Source of the DNA: Burkholderiaceae bacterium
Lineage (GTDB): Bacteria; Pseudomonadota; Gammaproteobacteria; Burkholderiales; Burkholderiaceae_E
Assembly: GCA_027493945.1 (NCBI GenBank)
Contig: JAOSJU010000001.1
Span: 248,001 to 312,000 of the forward strand
DNA length: 64,000 bases
Direction of reading: 5' to 3'
Shown here: in pieces, positions 1 to 10,581 of the stretch
How the letters are laid out: each line of letters begins with the position of its first letter
How positions within the stretch are numbered: position 1 is the first letter of the stretch
Notes under the pieces: generated by a model
Database searches by the model: none
What the model saw: only the letters and a program-made list of their open reading frames with translations
Told to the model about the DNA's origin: nothing
Translations under genes and position numbers: made by a program

Positions 1-139
1 GCGCTCGTCGGGCTACCCGCGCCTGGACGAAGCGGCGCTCGCCACGGTGCGCGCCACCCGCTTCAAGCCCTATGCCGAGAACGGCGTCGCGATGCCGTTC
101 TGGGTCGTGATGCCCCTGATTTTCGAACTGGAGAGCTGA
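1..139 (+). CDS. tonB: TonB energy transducer, C-terminal end (partial)
   Basis: The window opens inside a gene whose last 45 or so codons (reading from base 2) end in SSGYPRLDEAALATV, then FKPY, then a hydrophobic VVMPLIFEL tail before TGA. This is the C-terminal domain of periplasmic TonB, which contacts the TonB box of outer-membrane receptors and passes on proton-motive energy. The stop lies one base before exbB, so tonB, exbB and exbD look like one operon. The N-terminal membrane anchor and proline-rich linker are outside the window. Confidence 0.82.
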   Translation, partial: RSSGYPRLDEAALATVRATRFKPYAENGVAMPFWVVMPLIFELES

Positions 140-140
140 C

Positions 141-890
141 ATGCCGGAACCCCAAACCTCGCTGGGAGTGGCCCACTTCCTTGCGCAAACCGACACGGTG
201 GGTACGGCGCTGCTGGTGCTGCTGCTCGCGATGTCGGCGATCTCGTGGGTACTGATCGCGATCAAGGGCCTGTCGCAGGCGGTGCGCGCGCGCCGCAGCG
301 AGCAGTTCCTGCGGATGTTCTGGAACGCACGCTCGCTCGACGAGGTGAACGCCGAAATCGCGACGCACGGCGCGCGGGACCCCTTCTCGCACCTGGCTGC
401 GCATGCGATGCACGCGCAGGCGCATCACGCGAAATACGGCGCAGCGCGGCTGTCCGAAGCCGGCAGTGCGCAGGACTTCGTGACGCGCACGATCAGGAAG
501 GTGCTCGACGAGGAAAACACCCGCCTCGAGAACGGCCTGACCACGCTGGCGACGATCGGCTCGACGGCTCCCTTCGTGGGGCTGTTCGGCACCGTCTGGG
601 GTGTCTATCACGCACTTGTCGCCATCGGCATGTCGGGAGCCGGCACGCTCGACAAGGTCGCCGGCCCGGTCGGCGAAGCGCTGATCATGACCGCGATCGG
701 CCTGGCGGTCGCGGTGCCCGCGGTCGTCGCCTACAACGCGTTCTCGCGCGGCAACCGCGTGCTCAACGGCAAGCTCGACGCATTCGCGTTCGAGTTGCTC
801 ACTTTCCTGTCGATGGGGCAGGCGCTGCAGTCGGCGGAACGTCCGCAACAAGGTTCGATGCCGTCGCTGCACGCAGTGGCCGGCGCCTGA
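141..890 (+). CDS. exbB: ExbB, MotA/TolQ/ExbB proton channel protein
   Basis: 249 residues, the usual size for ExbB. A first membrane segment lies near residues 20-40 (LLVLLLAMSAISWVLI), followed by a cytoplasmic loop. The paired C-terminal segments hold the family signature LATIGSTAPFVGLFGTVWG (about 134-152) and the segment AIGLAVAVPAVVAYN. ExbB forms the proton-conducting core with ExbD in the inner membrane and energises TonB. The gene starts one base after the tonB stop and is followed 13 bases later by exbD. TolQ is a possible relative, but the tonB, exbD and receptor context decides for ExbB. Confidence 0.93.
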   Translation: MPEPQTSLGVAHFLAQTDTVGTALLVLLLAMSAISWVLIAIKGLSQAVRARRSEQFLRMFWNARSLDEVNAEIATHGARDPFSHLAAHAMHAQAHHAKYGAARLSEAGSAQDFVTRTIRKVLDEENTRLENGLTTLATIGSTAPFVGLFGTVWGVYHALVAIGMSGAGTLDKVAGPVGEALIMTAIGLAVAVPAVVAYNAFSRGNRVLNGKLDAFAFELLTFLSMGQALQSAERPQQGSMPSLHAVAGA

Positions 891-903
891 AGGAGCGATC
901 GTC

Positions 904-1323
904 ATGGCCTTCGCCTCGTTCGACCGCAAGAGCGGAACCGCGCCGATGGCGGACATCAACATGGTGCCGCTGATCGACGTGATGCTGGTGCTGCTGGTGA
1001 TCTTCATCGTCACCGCGCCGCTGCTCACCCACGCGGTCAGACTGGAACTGCCCAGGGCGGATTCACAGGTCAACCATGCCGAGCCGGATCGCATCGAGTT
1101 CGCGATCGGCGCGGCTGGAGAACGCTTCTGGAACGGCGAACCGGTCAGCCGGGAGGAAGCCGCGCAGCGCTTCGCCGCCGCAAGCCAGCGCGAGCCGCAG
1201 CCCGAGATTCACCTGCGCGCCGACCAGTCAGCCAATTACCGCTTCGTGGCCGAGACGCTCGCCGACGCCGCACGCGCCGGACTCACACGGATCGGCTTCA
1301 TCAGCGAGCCCGAGCGCCACTGA
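904..1323 (+). CDS. exbD: ExbD, biopolymer transport protein
   Basis: 139 residues. Family signs are the N-terminal MADINMVPLIDVMLVLLVIF, whose membrane aspartate (Asp in PLIDV) is the proton-carrying residue, and a C-terminal periplasmic domain with IHLRADQSANY. An AGGAG ribosome-binding site lies just upstream of the ATG. It completes the TonB-ExbB-ExbD motor, directly ahead of a TonB-dependent receptor that it presumably powers. Confidence 0.93.
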   Translation: MAFASFDRKSGTAPMADINMVPLIDVMLVLLVIFIVTAPLLTHAVRLELPRADSQVNHAEPDRIEFAIGAAGERFWNGEPVSREEAAQRFAAASQREPQPEIHLRADQSANYRFVAETLADAARAGLTRIGFISEPERH

Positions 1324-1376
1324 CGCAGCGCTTCCCCCTGCACTCGTCCCCTTTCACCGACATCACGGACCCGTTC

Positions 1377-3662
1377 ATGCACGCTGACCGCACTCGACGC
1401 CCTCAGTCCACTTCGCTGCGCCTGTCGCCGATCGCCGCACTCGTGGCCGGCCTCGGCACATTCGGCCTCGCGCTCGCACAAACGGCGCCCGAAACGCGCA
1501 ACCAGAACGCTTCTTCGGGCGACGCGGTCCTGCCCGCGGTGCGCGCTACCGCGGCACCCGAGACGACCACCGGCAGCAAGGAGTCGTTCCGGGCGACGAC
1601 GAGCACGATCGGCAAGGGCAACCAGCCGCTTCGCGACATTCCCCAGTCGGTCACCGTGATCACCGAACGCCTGATCGACGACCGCAATCTCGACACGCTG
1701 AAGGAGGCGCTCAAGCAGACCTCCGCAGTGAGCTTCCAGGCAGCCGAGGGCGCGGAGGAAGACATCCGCCTGCGCGGTTTCTCGTTGCAGGCCTCGGGCG
1801 ACATCTTCATCGACGGCATGCGCGATCCGGCGTTCTACGAGCGCGACAGCTTCAACTGGGACCGCCTGGAGGTGCTGCGCGGATCGGCCTCGATGCTGTT
1901 CGGCCGCGGCTCCACCGGCGGCGCGGTCAACCAGGTCAGCAAGCGACCGCTGCTGGTCGACCAGAACGAGGTGGGCGTAACCTTCGGCACCGGTCGATAC
2001 CTTCGCACCCTCGGTGACTTCAACAAGCGCACCGGCCAGAACGCGGCGCTGCGGCTGAACATGGTCGTGACGCGCGCGGACAACTACGGCGTGCCGCTCG
2101 ACAACTACGGTGTCGCGCCGACCTTGCGGTGGGGCATCGGAACGCGGCACGAGTTCTCCGCCAGCCTGTATCACCTGCGCAACGACAACGGCATCCACTA
2201 CGGCCTGCCGTGGCTGCCCCCCGGCCCCGTCTCGGGCGGCAACTATCTGTGGAAGACCGATCCGAAGAACTACTACGGCATGGCGAGCGACTACGCGAAG
2301 ACCGGCACCACGCAGGCCGGTTTCACCCACGTGTTCCGCTTCGGCGACGACGCCGAACTGCGCACCGCGATGCGCGTCGCCGAGTACGAGCGTGACCAGC
2401 GCGCGAGCGCGATCCGCTTCGCGGCCGCGACCCTGCAGCCTTCCGGCCCGGCGGTCAACGCCGACACGTTCGACGACGCGACGGTACTCACGCGGGGTAC
2501 GAACAACAAGATCATGAACATGGACACCCGCTACCTGCAGAGCGACTACAGCGGCAAGCACCGCTGGTTCGGTCTGGAGCATTCGGTGCAGGCAGGCGTC
2601 GACCTGGCCGACGAAGACTTCGAGAACTTCGCCGCAGGCGTGCCGCCCGGCGTCTCGCTCGCCAAGCCGACGACCACGGTGGGCACGCCCGACGACGGCG
2701 CGCGGGTCAGCGAGGCGACGCGTGCGCTGACGAAGAACCGCGCTTTCGAGGCACAGGCGCTGGGCGTGTACGCGCAGGACCTGGTCACCATCGCGCCGTC
2801 GTGGAAGCTGCTCGGCGGCCTGCGCTGGGACCGCTTCGAGGGCACCTACCGGAACATCGCGGTGGCCGCCAGCGCGACCAACCCGTGCTCGGTGACGCCC
2901 GCGACCACGATCGGCCGCAGCGATTCGCTGCTCAGCCAGCGGCTGGGCCTGCTTTACCAGCCCACGCCGCACCAGTCGTACCACCTGTCGTACGGCACTT
3001 CGTTCAACACCTCGGGCGATGCCTATCAGTACGACGCCGGCACCGTGGACGTCGACCCCGAGAAGAGCCGCAACGTCGAGCTCGGCGGACGGATCGAAGC
3101 CGCCGGCGGCCGGCTGTCGACGCGCTTCGCACTGTTCCACTCGACCAAGTACAACGAACGCAATCGCGACGCGGACACCGTGAACGCGTGCAACTACGTG
3201 CTCTCGGGCAAGCGCCACGCCGCGGGCCTCGAGCTCGACCTGGCCGGGCGAATCACGCCGCGCTGGGAGATCTATGCATCCTACGCGTTCATCCCGGTCG
3301 CACGGGTGGACGATTCGAGCGGCGCAGCGGGTACCGAGCCCGTCGGTTCGCGACCGGGGCTGACGCCGAAGCACACCGCATCGCTGTGGAGCACCTTGCG
3401 ACTGAGCCCCGAATGGCGCGTCGGAGGAGGCGTCACCGCGCGCAGCCACGACAAGCCGGTCGGACTGGCCGCGACCAGCCGCGTGCAGGCGCCCGGCTTC
3501 GTGTCGGTCGACCTGATGGCCGAGTACCTCCGCGGCGACTTCAGCTTCAAGCTGAACCTGTTCAACCTCGCCGATCGGCACTACGCCGACTTCCTGTATC
3601 GGGGGCACTACGTCCCCGGGCGCCCGCGCACGCTGCAGGCTGCTGTCTCCTACCGGTTCTGA
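1377..3662 (+). CDS. TonB-dependent siderophore receptor
   Basis: 761 residues. An N-terminal signal peptide (cleavage expected near residues 34-36, after ALA) is followed by a plug domain with the signatures RDIPQSVTVITERLI, EEDIRLRGFSLQ and DRLEVLRGSASMLFGRGSTG. A long beta-barrel follows and ends in aromatic Phe (AVSYRF), as outer-membrane barrels do. The plug most resembles catecholate/hydroxamate siderophore receptors of the Fiu/FepA/FhuA type, but the ligand cannot be read from sequence. The adjacent tonB-exbB-exbD and DUF1513 genes support iron import. No Fur box was confidently seen in the short upstream gap. Confidence 0.92.
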   Translation: MHADRTRRPQSTSLRLSPIAALVAGLGTFGLALAQTAPETRNQNASSGDAVLPAVRATAAPETTTGSKESFRATTSTIGKGNQPLRDIPQSVTVITERLIDDRNLDTLKEALKQTSAVSFQAAEGAEEDIRLRGFSLQASGDIFIDGMRDPAFYERDSFNWDRLEVLRGSASMLFGRGSTGGAVNQVSKRPLLVDQNEVGVTFGTGRYLRTLGDFNKRTGQNAALRLNMVVTRADNYGVPLDNYGVAPTLRWGIGTRHEFSASLYHLRNDNGIHYGLPWLPPGPVSGGNYLWKTDPKNYYGMASDYAKTGTTQAGFTHVFRFGDDAELRTAMRVAEYERDQRASAIRFAAATLQPSGPAVNADTFDDATVLTRGTNNKIMNMDTRYLQSDYSGKHRWFGLEHSVQAGVDLADEDFENFAAGVPPGVSLAKPTTTVGTPDDGARVSEATRALTKNRAFEAQALGVYAQDLVTIAPSWKLLGGLRWDRFEGTYRNIAVAASATNPCSVTPATTIGRSDSLLSQRLGLLYQPTPHQSYHLSYGTSFNTSGDAYQYDAGTVDVDPEKSRNVELGGRIEAAGGRLSTRFALFHSTKYNERNRDADTVNACNYVLSGKRHAAGLELDLAGRITPRWEIYASYAFIPVARVDDSSGAAGTEPVGSRPGLTPKHTASLWSTLRLSPEWRVGGGVTARSHDKPVGLAATSRVQAPGFVSVDLMAEYLRGDFSFKLNLFNLADRHYADFLYRGHYVPGRPRTLQAAVSYRF

Positions 3663-3722
3663 CCGGGAGCGTCGACAGGCACGAGCGACGACGTTTACGA
3701 AGCACTACGCACGGGAGCGATC

Positions 3723-4832
3723 ATGGATCGACGACATTTTCTGCTGCAACTGGGTGCCGTTGCCGCGACAACTTCTTCGACGGCATCGGCGATCGCCGAC
3801 GAGGGTAGCGTCATGCGCGTGGGAGGCGGCTGGCGCATGGACGAGCGCGACTACCAGGTCGGGGCGCTGCGCGTGGATTGGGCCCGGGGCCAGGTGCTCA
3901 TCGAGTACGCCGTGACGACGCCGACACTGCCGCATGCGATCGTTCCCGAACCGGGAGGAGGCTTCCTTGCGGTGGCCACGCGCCCGGGCACCTGGATGCT
4001 GCGTCTCGATGCGCAGGGACGCGTCGTCCACCAGTTGTCGGCGTCCGACGAGGGCGATGCGCGCACGTTCGACGGGCACGTCATCGCGAGCAACGACGGC
4101 GACTGGCTGTATACCGGCGAGACCGACCGCAAGACCGGCGAAGGCTGGGTCAGCGTGCGCGATGTGCGCAACCTGCGCAAGGTGGGGCAGCACCGGACGC
4201 ATGGCATCGATCCGCACCAGATCCTGGTAGACCGACAAGGCAGGCTCCTGATCGCCAATGGCGGCATTCCACGCACGCCCACCGGGCACAAGCGCAACCT
4301 GGAGTCGATGAATCCGGCACTGGTGCAACTCGATGCCGCAACCGGCGAGAAGCTCGGAGAATGGCGCCTGCGCGACAGGCGCCTGAGCCCGCATCACATC
4401 GCCCGGAACCGCCCGGCCGGTCCGGGTGACCCCGCGCTGCTGGGGATCGGCCTGCAGGCGGAGCACGACGATCCCGATCGGCGCCGCGAAGCACCGTTGC
4501 TGGCCTTGTGGGACGGCAAGGATCTCGCAATTCCGAGCTACACGACGGCCAATGGCTACGCAGGCGACGTCGCACCCGGACCCAATGGGGGTTTCGTGCT
4601 CACGGCGCAGTTCGCCAACCGCCTTCTGCTGTGGCAGCCGCAGCAATCCGCCGACTTCACGATCATCGGCAAGGTGCAAAACCCCTGCGGCCTCTGGCCG
4701 ATGGGCGACGCTCCCGGCGTCGCGGTGGGAGCGGGCCTGGGGCTGGCACGCTGGCATCCGGGCGAACCCGCCGGGATGCTGCGCTGGCCGCGGGGACTGT
4801 CGGCCGGCAACCACTGGGCGATTCTGGCCTGA
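3723..4832 (+). CDS. DUF1513 domain protein, iron-uptake associated
   Basis: 369 residues. The N-terminus MDRRHFLLQLGAVAAT is a short twin-arginine-like export signal (RRHFLLQ). The rest looks like a beta-propeller-type periplasmic protein, with repeats such as GTWMLRLDAQGRVV and GGFVLTAQFANRLLLW. The DUF1513 family is typically found with periplasmic iron-uptake lipoproteins; its biochemical role is unknown. It lies 60 bases after the siderophore receptor in the same direction and may be co-transcribed with it. Confidence 0.8.
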   Translation: MDRRHFLLQLGAVAATTSSTASAIADEGSVMRVGGGWRMDERDYQVGALRVDWARGQVLIEYAVTTPTLPHAIVPEPGGGFLAVATRPGTWMLRLDAQGRVVHQLSASDEGDARTFDGHVIASNDGDWLYTGETDRKTGEGWVSVRDVRNLRKVGQHRTHGIDPHQILVDRQGRLLIANGGIPRTPTGHKRNLESMNPALVQLDAATGEKLGEWRLRDRRLSPHHIARNRPAGPGDPALLGIGLQAEHDDPDRRREAPLLALWDGKDLAIPSYTTANGYAGDVAPGPNGGFVLTAQFANRLLLWQPQQSADFTIIGKVQNPCGLWPMGDAPGVAVGAGLGLARWHPGEPAGMLRWPRGLSAGNHWAILA

Positions 4833-4864
4833 TCGATGCGCGGCTGCGCGCGCCCGGCGCGCGT

Positions 4865-5671
4865 TCAAAGGCCCCGGCCCGCGCGCGCCAGAAACGCCGG
4901 CAACCTCGGGATCGCGCGGCCGACATTGGCGACCGTGCGCTGCGCGACCAGCCCGAGCGCCTCGCCGCGCAAATCGGCGAACACCTGCGCGATGCGTGCG
5001 AGTTGCGCCGGTTCGTTGCGGCGTGGCGCGATCCACGCCGGAGGAATGTCGGGCGCGTCGGTCTCGAGCACGTGCGCCTCGGCGGGCAGTTCTCGCACCA
5101 GGCGGCGTATCTGCAGCGCCCGGTCGAAGGTCATCGCGCCGCCGAAGCCCAGCACCATGCCCAGGCCGAGGTACTGCGCCGCCTGCTGCAGGCTGCCGTT
5201 GAACGCGTGCGCGATCCCTCCGGGCGGGCGCACGCTGCGCAGGTGCTTCAGGATCGCATCCTGCGAGCGCCGCACGTGCATCAGCACGGGCAGTCCGAAC
5301 TCCCGCGCGAGTTCCAGCTGGACGCGGAAGTAGCGCTCCTGGCGCGCCCGATCGAGCCCGGGCTCGAAGAAATCGAGGCCGATCTCGCCGATCGCAAGGA
5401 ACGCCGGATCGTCGAGCGAGGCCTCGACCGCTTCGCGCAGTCGCGCAAGATCGCCCTCGTCCGCCCGCTCGACATACAGCGGATGGATGCCCAGCGCGTA
5501 ACCGATGCGCGGATCGCCGGCGGCCAGCGCACGCACCGCGCCGAAGTTCGCGACCTCGACCGCGGGCACCACGATCGCCGCCAGGCCCGCGGCGAACGCG
5601 CGTTCGCGCACCGCATCGCGATCCGCGTCGTACTCGGGGGCATCGAGATGGCAATGCGTGTCGATGAGCAT
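4865..5671 (-). CDS. tatD: TatD family metal-dependent hydrolase
   Basis: 268 residues from the ATG at 5671, which gives the standard TatD N-terminus MLIDTHCHLD. Metal ligands of the TIM-barrel deoxyribonuclease family are visible: HCH near the start, the Glu of AIGEIGLDF, the His of VLMHVRRSQ, the His of GIAHAFNG and the Asp of LETDAPDIP. An upstream ATG at 5713, overlapping the lolD stop as ATGA, would add 14 residues and is an alternative start. It lies downstream of lolC/E and lolD on the same strand, a common betaproteobacterial order. Confidence 0.9.
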   Translation of the reverse strand: MLIDTHCHLDAPEYDADRDAVRERAFAAGLAAIVVPAVEVANFGAVRALAAGDPRIGYALGIHPLYVERADEGDLARLREAVEASLDDPAFLAIGEIGLDFFEPGLDRARQERYFRVQLELAREFGLPVLMHVRRSQDAILKHLRSVRPPGGIAHAFNGSLQQAAQYLGLGMVLGFGGAMTFDRALQIRRLVRELPAEAHVLETDAPDIPPAWIAPRRNEPAQLARIAQVFADLRGEALGLVAQRTVANVGRAIPRLPAFLARAGRGL

Positions 5672-5709
5672 CGTCGCCGGCCCTGCCGCGGCGCGGGCAG
5701 CCGCCCGCG

Positions 5710-6455
<746 letters not shown>

Positions 6456-6459
<4 letters not shown>

Positions 6460-7712
6460 TCGTAGCGCAGCGCTTCGGCCGGCCGCACGCGCGAGGCACG
6501 CCAGCTCGGGTACAGCGTCGACCCGAGCGCGAGCGCGCAGGCGGTGCCGCCGATCGCCACCACGTCGGGCAGCCGCAGGTCGCTGGGCAGGTAGTTGATG
6601 AAGTAGATGCCCTTGGGCAGCACCTGGAAGCCGAACATCGATTCGACCCAGGCGGTGGCCGGGCCGATGTTCAGCGCCAGCAGCACGCCGAGCACCACGC
6701 CGAGCAGGGTGCCGAGCAGCCCCACCGAGGCGCCCTGCACCACGAAGATGCGCATGATGCTCGCCGGCGTGGCGCCGAGGGTGCGCAGGATCGCGATGTC
6801 GGACTGCTTGTCGGTGACCGTCATCACCAGCATCGAGACCAGGTTGAACGCCGCGACCGCCATGATCAGCGTGAGGATGATGAACATCATCCGCTTCTCG
6901 ATCTGCACCGCGGCGAACCAGTTGCGGTTCTCGGCCGACCAGTCGCGAATCATCAGGTCGCCGCTCATCGTGCGCGCCAGCTCGTTGGCGACCTCGGGCG
7001 CGGCGAGCATGTCGCGCGTCTTCAGCCTCACGCCGCTCACCCCCTCGACCCGGAACAGCTTCGCCGCGTCCTCGATGTTCATCAGCAGCAGGCTCGAATC
7101 GTATTCGTAGTGCCCGGCCCTGAACACCGCGACGACGGTGAGCTGGCGCAGCCGCGGCACCAGCCCGGCGGGCGTCGCCGTACCCTGCGGCGCGATCAGC
7201 GTGAGTTTCGAGCCGACGTCGAGCAGCAGCTGGTCGGCGAGCTCGCTGCCGATCGCCACGCCGAATTCGCCCTGGCGCAAATCGGCCAGGTTGCCGCGCA
7301 GCATCTTGCGCGCGAAATCGGCCACCTGCGGCTCGAGCGCCGGATCGATGCCGCGCACCAGCACGCCGCGCACGCTGCCCTCGTGGGTGAGCATCGCCCG
7401 GCCGGCGACGTAGGGCGCGCCGCCGACGATCGCCGGGTTGCGCCGCGCCTGCGCCAGCACCGACTGCCAGTCGGTCATCGGCGTGCGGCCGGCCAGCACC
7501 TCGATGTGCGCGAGCACCGACAGCATGCGGTCGCGCACCTCTTTCTGGAAACCGTTCATCACCGACAGCACGGTGATCAACGCCGCCACGCCGAGCGCGA
7601 TGCCCGCGACCGACAGCGCCGATATGAACGAGATGAAGCCGTTGCGCCGACCCGCGCGCCTGCTGGCTCGCGTGTAGCGAAGACCGATGAAGAGTTCGTA
7701 GGGCAGTGGCAT
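6456..7712 (-). CDS. lolC: LolC/LolE lipoprotein-releasing permease
   Basis: 418 residues from the ATG at 7712 ([15 protein letters not shown]). The first membrane segment carries the family signature [19 protein letters not shown] followed by [16 protein letters not shown] large periplasmic domain and three C-terminal membrane segments follow (around [40 protein letters not shown] and the last 40 residues). With LolD it forms the lipoprotein-sorting exporter. Only one permease gene is present, so it may act as a LolC/E homodimer (LolF-like), as in other bacteria with a single gene. It starts 35 bases from the divergent rpfE-like gene. Confidence 0.92.
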
Positions 7713-7734
7713 CTGGGACCGCGGCAGTTTGCCA

Positions 7735-7740
7735 TAGAAT
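7735..7740 (+). promoter_or_regulatory. -10 element, possible leaderless start
   Basis: TAGAAT lies in the 34-base divergent gap before the GTG at 7747. The predicted transcription start falls at or next to that GTG, so the rpfE-like mRNA may be leaderless. No clear -35 box is visible, so this is tentative. Confidence 0.35.
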
Positions 7741-7746
7741 CCCGCG

Positions 7747-8811
7747 GTGACCACGACGATCCTGTGCGCCGGGGCGCTCGCCCGCCCGCGCCCGGCCACG
7801 CCGGGCGACGATCCCGGAAGCGGTACCCCCGCGCTCGCCGCGAATGGCGCGCTCGCCCGCACGATCCGGCGCGCGCGCATCGCCGGCCGCAGCCGGCAGA
7901 CCGCGCTGGTTCCCGAGGAGTTGCCGCACGAAGCCTGGCTGCGCGAATGCTTCGCCGTCGACGGCGCGGTCGCCGCATGCGCGCTGCCCGCGCGCAACGA
8001 CGTCGCTGGCCCCGAACTGCTGGTGCGCCCGGTGCACCTGCACCTCGCGCTGGATCACCTGGTGCTGGCGCCGCCCGAAAGCCTCGGGCTCGACCCCGAG
8101 GAAGCCGGACAGCTCGCCGACCGCGCCAACGCAGTGCTTGCCGACGAAGGCTTGCGCCTGAGCGTGCTCGATCCGGGGCTCTGGCGGCTCGGGACGAGCG
8201 ACGCGCATCGCGCGACGGACGACCTGGCGGCGCTCGCGCAACTGCTGGCCCGCAGCGCCCGGATGGCCGTCGGCCGCAACGTCGACGCCTATCTGCCTAG
8301 CGGTACGGCGGCGCGGCGCTGGCGGCAGCTCGCCAACCTGGTGCAGATGAGCTGGTTCGAGCATCCGCTGAACCTTGCGCGCGAGGCCTCGGGGCGGCTC
8401 GTGGTCAACGGGCTGTGGCTCGAGGGCCGCGCGGGCCGTCCTGGCGCGCATCCTTTCGCGCGCGTGCTGGCGGCCGACGAAGTCGTCGCGGGCCTGGCGC
8501 GGCGCGCCGGCATCGAGTCGCGACCGCTCGCGGCGGACGCCGCCGCCGATTCGGGCGCGCTGCTGCTCGCACCCGATTTCTGGCGCCGCCCGGTCGCCGA
8601 CGGCGACACCGACGGCTGGATGCAGGCTTGGCAGTCCTTCGATCGATGGTTCGACGCGCTGCTGGCAACCGCCCCCCGGGTGGCCGCCGGCGGCGTGCGG
8701 TTGGTGCTGACCGGCGAGCGCAGCACGATCGAGCTGCTCGGCCTGCCCGCCGATCGCTGGAAGCCGTGGCGCCGCCTCGCACTGGCGGCGCTGCTGCGCG
8801 AGGACACGTGA
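7747..8811 (+). CDS. RpfE-like protein next to recJ (phosphoglycerate-mutase-like)
   Basis: 354 residues from a GTG. No catalytic motif is obvious. Recognisable stretches are [17 protein letters not shown] (about 95-111), [14 protein letters not shown] and [15 protein letters not shown]. Position supports the assignment: proteobacteria often have a gene called rpfE (sometimes annotated as phosphoglycerate mutase) immediately upstream of recJ-prfB-lysS, the same order as here. Its molecular function is not established. The stop overlaps the recJ GTG (GTGA), so it is coupled to recJ. Confidence 0.6.
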   Translation: MTTTILCAGALARPRPATPGDDPGSGTPALAANGALARTIRRARIAGRSRQTALVPEELPHEAWLRECFAVDGAVAACALPARNDVAGPELLVRPVHLHLALDHLVLAPPESLGLDPEEAGQLADRANAVLADEGLRLSVLDPGLWRLGTSDAHRATDDLAALAQLLARSARMAVGRNVDAYLPSGTAARRWRQLANLVQMSWFEHPLNLAREASGRLVVNGLWLEGRAGRPGAHPFARVLAADEVVAGLARRAGIESRPLAADAAADSGALLLAPDFWRRPVADGDTDGWMQAWQSFDRWFDALLATAPRVAAGGVRLVLTGERSTIELLGLPADRWKPWRRLALAALLREDT

Positions 8812-10550
8812 TCCTCGTCCGCGAGGTGCCGGAGGCGGCGCTGCGACGGCTGCTGGCCGCCGGCGTGCATCCGGTGATGGCCCGGCTGCTCGCCGCCCGT
8901 GGCGTCGGCGACGCGAACGCACTGTCGCGCGATCTCGCGGGCCTGGCCGCGCCCGACTCGATGAAGGGCCTGGCCCACGCGGCAGGCCTGCTCGCCGACG
9001 CGATCGAGCGCGGCGAACGGATCTGCGTGGTCGCCGACTACGACTGCGACGGCGCGACCGCCTGCGCGGTGGCGATCCGCGGCCTGAGGGCGCTCGGGGC
9101 CGCGCCCGGACAGGTCGATTTCATCGTCCCGAATCGCTTCGAGCACGGCTACGGCCTCACGCCTCCGGTGGTGGCGCTCGCGGCACGGCATCCGCGCCTC
9201 GGCCGCCCCGACTGGCTGCTCACCGTCGATGCCGGCATCGCCAGCCAGGACGGCGTCGCGGCAGCCCATGCCGCGGGCATGCGCGTCATCGTCACCGACC
9301 ATCACCTGCCCGGCGCGACGCTGCCGCCGGCCGAGGCGATCGTCGACCCGAACCAGCCAGGCTGCGCGTTCCCCAGCAAGCACCTGGCCGGCGTCGGCGT
9401 GATGTTCTACCTGCTGCTCGCGCTGCGCGCGCAGCGGCGCCGCCACGACCCATCCTGCGCGGCCGCGCGCGCGCCGCTGCAGCGGCTGCTCGACCTGGTC
9501 GCGCTGGGCACGGTGGCCGACCTGGTGCGGCTGGACGCGAACAACCGGCTGCTGGTCGCGGCGGGCCTGCAACGCATCCGCGCCGGCGCAGCCTGTGCCG
9601 GCGTGCGCGCCTTGCTGCGGGTCGCGGGCCGCGACGAGCGGCGTGCGGGCACCTCCGATCTCGGCTTCGCGGTGGGCCCGCGGGTGAACGCCGCCGGTCG
9701 CCTCGCCGACATCTCGATCGGCATCGAGTGCCTGCTCGCCGACGACGAGGCGCGCGCGGCCGAGCTGGCCGCTGCGCTCGATGCGATGAACCGCGAGCGC
9801 CGCGGCATCGAGGCGACGATGCGCGAGCAGGCGATCGAGGTGCTCGACGCGCTGCCCGATCCCGGCGTGGACCGCATGTCGGTGGTGCTGCATCGCGAGG
9901 GCTGGCATGAGGGACTCATCGGCCTGGTCGCAAGCCGGGTGAAGGAACGCGTGAACCGGCCCGTCTTCGCGCTGGCCACCTCGTCGTCCGAGCCGGCGCT
10001 GTTGCGCGGCTCGGGGCGTTCGATCGCCGGCGTGCACCTGCGCGACGTGCTCGACCGGGTCGACAAGCTCGCACCCGGCCTGCTGCTGCGCTTCGGCGGT
10101 CACGCAATGGCCGCGGGCCTGACGCTGCACGCCGTGCGGCTCGACGAATTCGCGGCGCTGCTCGAGCGGGCGGTGGGCGAATTCGCCGATCCGTCGTGCT
10201 TCTCGGCCTCGCTGGCCACGGACGGGCCGCTGGCCGCCGCCGAGATCGACCTGCCGCTGGTCGATGCGATCGAGGCCGAGGTGTGGGGACAGGGTTTCGC
10301 GCCGCCGCTGTTTTGCGGCGAGTTCGCGGTGACGCGCCAGTCGATCGTCGCCGGGCGCCACCTGCGCGCGCAGCTGCGCGCCGGCGCGGCACGGCCGCTC
10401 GATGCGATCGCGTTCGGCCGCGTCGATCCGCTGCCCGCCGCGGCGCGCATCGCCTACCGGCTGATCCGCGACGAGTACCAGGGGCTGGCGAGCGTGCGCC
10501 TGGTGGTCGAGGCGGTCGAGCCGCTGCCCGTCGTCACGCGGCCCGTATAA
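8808..10550 (+). CDS. recJ: RecJ single-stranded-DNA 5'-3' exonuclease
   Basis: 580 residues from a GTG that overlaps the preceding stop. DHH-superfamily motifs are present in order: [12 protein letters not shown] (motif I), [18 protein letters not shown] (DHH), [10 protein letters not shown], and the DHHA1 motif [13 protein letters not shown]. RecJ degrades single-stranded DNA in RecF-pathway recombination and mismatch repair. It lies between the rpfE-like gene and prfB, as in other betaproteobacteria. The first methionine lies well inside the protein, so GTG is the only start that keeps motif I fully framed and the overlap with the upstream gene. Confidence 0.94.
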   Translation: MILVREVPEAALRRLLAAGVHPVMARLLAARGVGDANALSRDLAGLAAPDSMKGLAHAAGLLADAIERGERICVVADYDCDGATACAVAIRGLRALGAAPGQVDFIVPNRFEHGYGLTPPVVALAARHPRLGRPDWLLTVDAGIASQDGVAAAHAAGMRVIVTDHHLPGATLPPAEAIVDPNQPGCAFPSKHLAGVGVMFYLLLALRAQRRRHDPSCAAARAPLQRLLDLVALGTVADLVRLDANNRLLVAAGLQRIRAGAACAGVRALLRVAGRDERRAGTSDLGFAVGPRVNAAGRLADISIGIECLLADDEARAAELAAALDAMNRERRGIEATMREQAIEVLDALPDPGVDRMSVVLHREGWHEGLIGLVASRVKERVNRPVFALATSSSEPALLRGSGRSIAGVHLRDVLDRVDKLAPGLLLRFGGHAMAAGLTLHAVRLDEFAALLERAVGEFADPSCFSASLATDGPLAAAEIDLPLVDAIEAEVWGQGFAPPLFCGEFAVTRQSIVAGRHLRAQLRAGAARPLDAIAFGRVDPLPAAARIAYRLIRDEYQGLASVRLVVEAVEPLPVVTRPV

Positions 10551-10551
10551 T
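10546..10551 (+). promoter_or_regulatory. -10 element for prfB-lysS
   Basis: A consensus TATAAT overlaps the end of recJ, 31 bases upstream of the prfB ATG. The -35 region is weak. It suggests prfB-lysS has its own promoter in addition to any readthrough from recJ. Confidence 0.5.
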
Positions 10552-10581
10552 GCGCGGTTTGACCTAAGGATCCCCGTCCCC

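Noticed and set aside
1236..3608. Very long open frame opposite the siderophore receptor
   Set aside because: It is an antisense frame typical of high-GC genes; the plus-strand receptor has clear family motifs.
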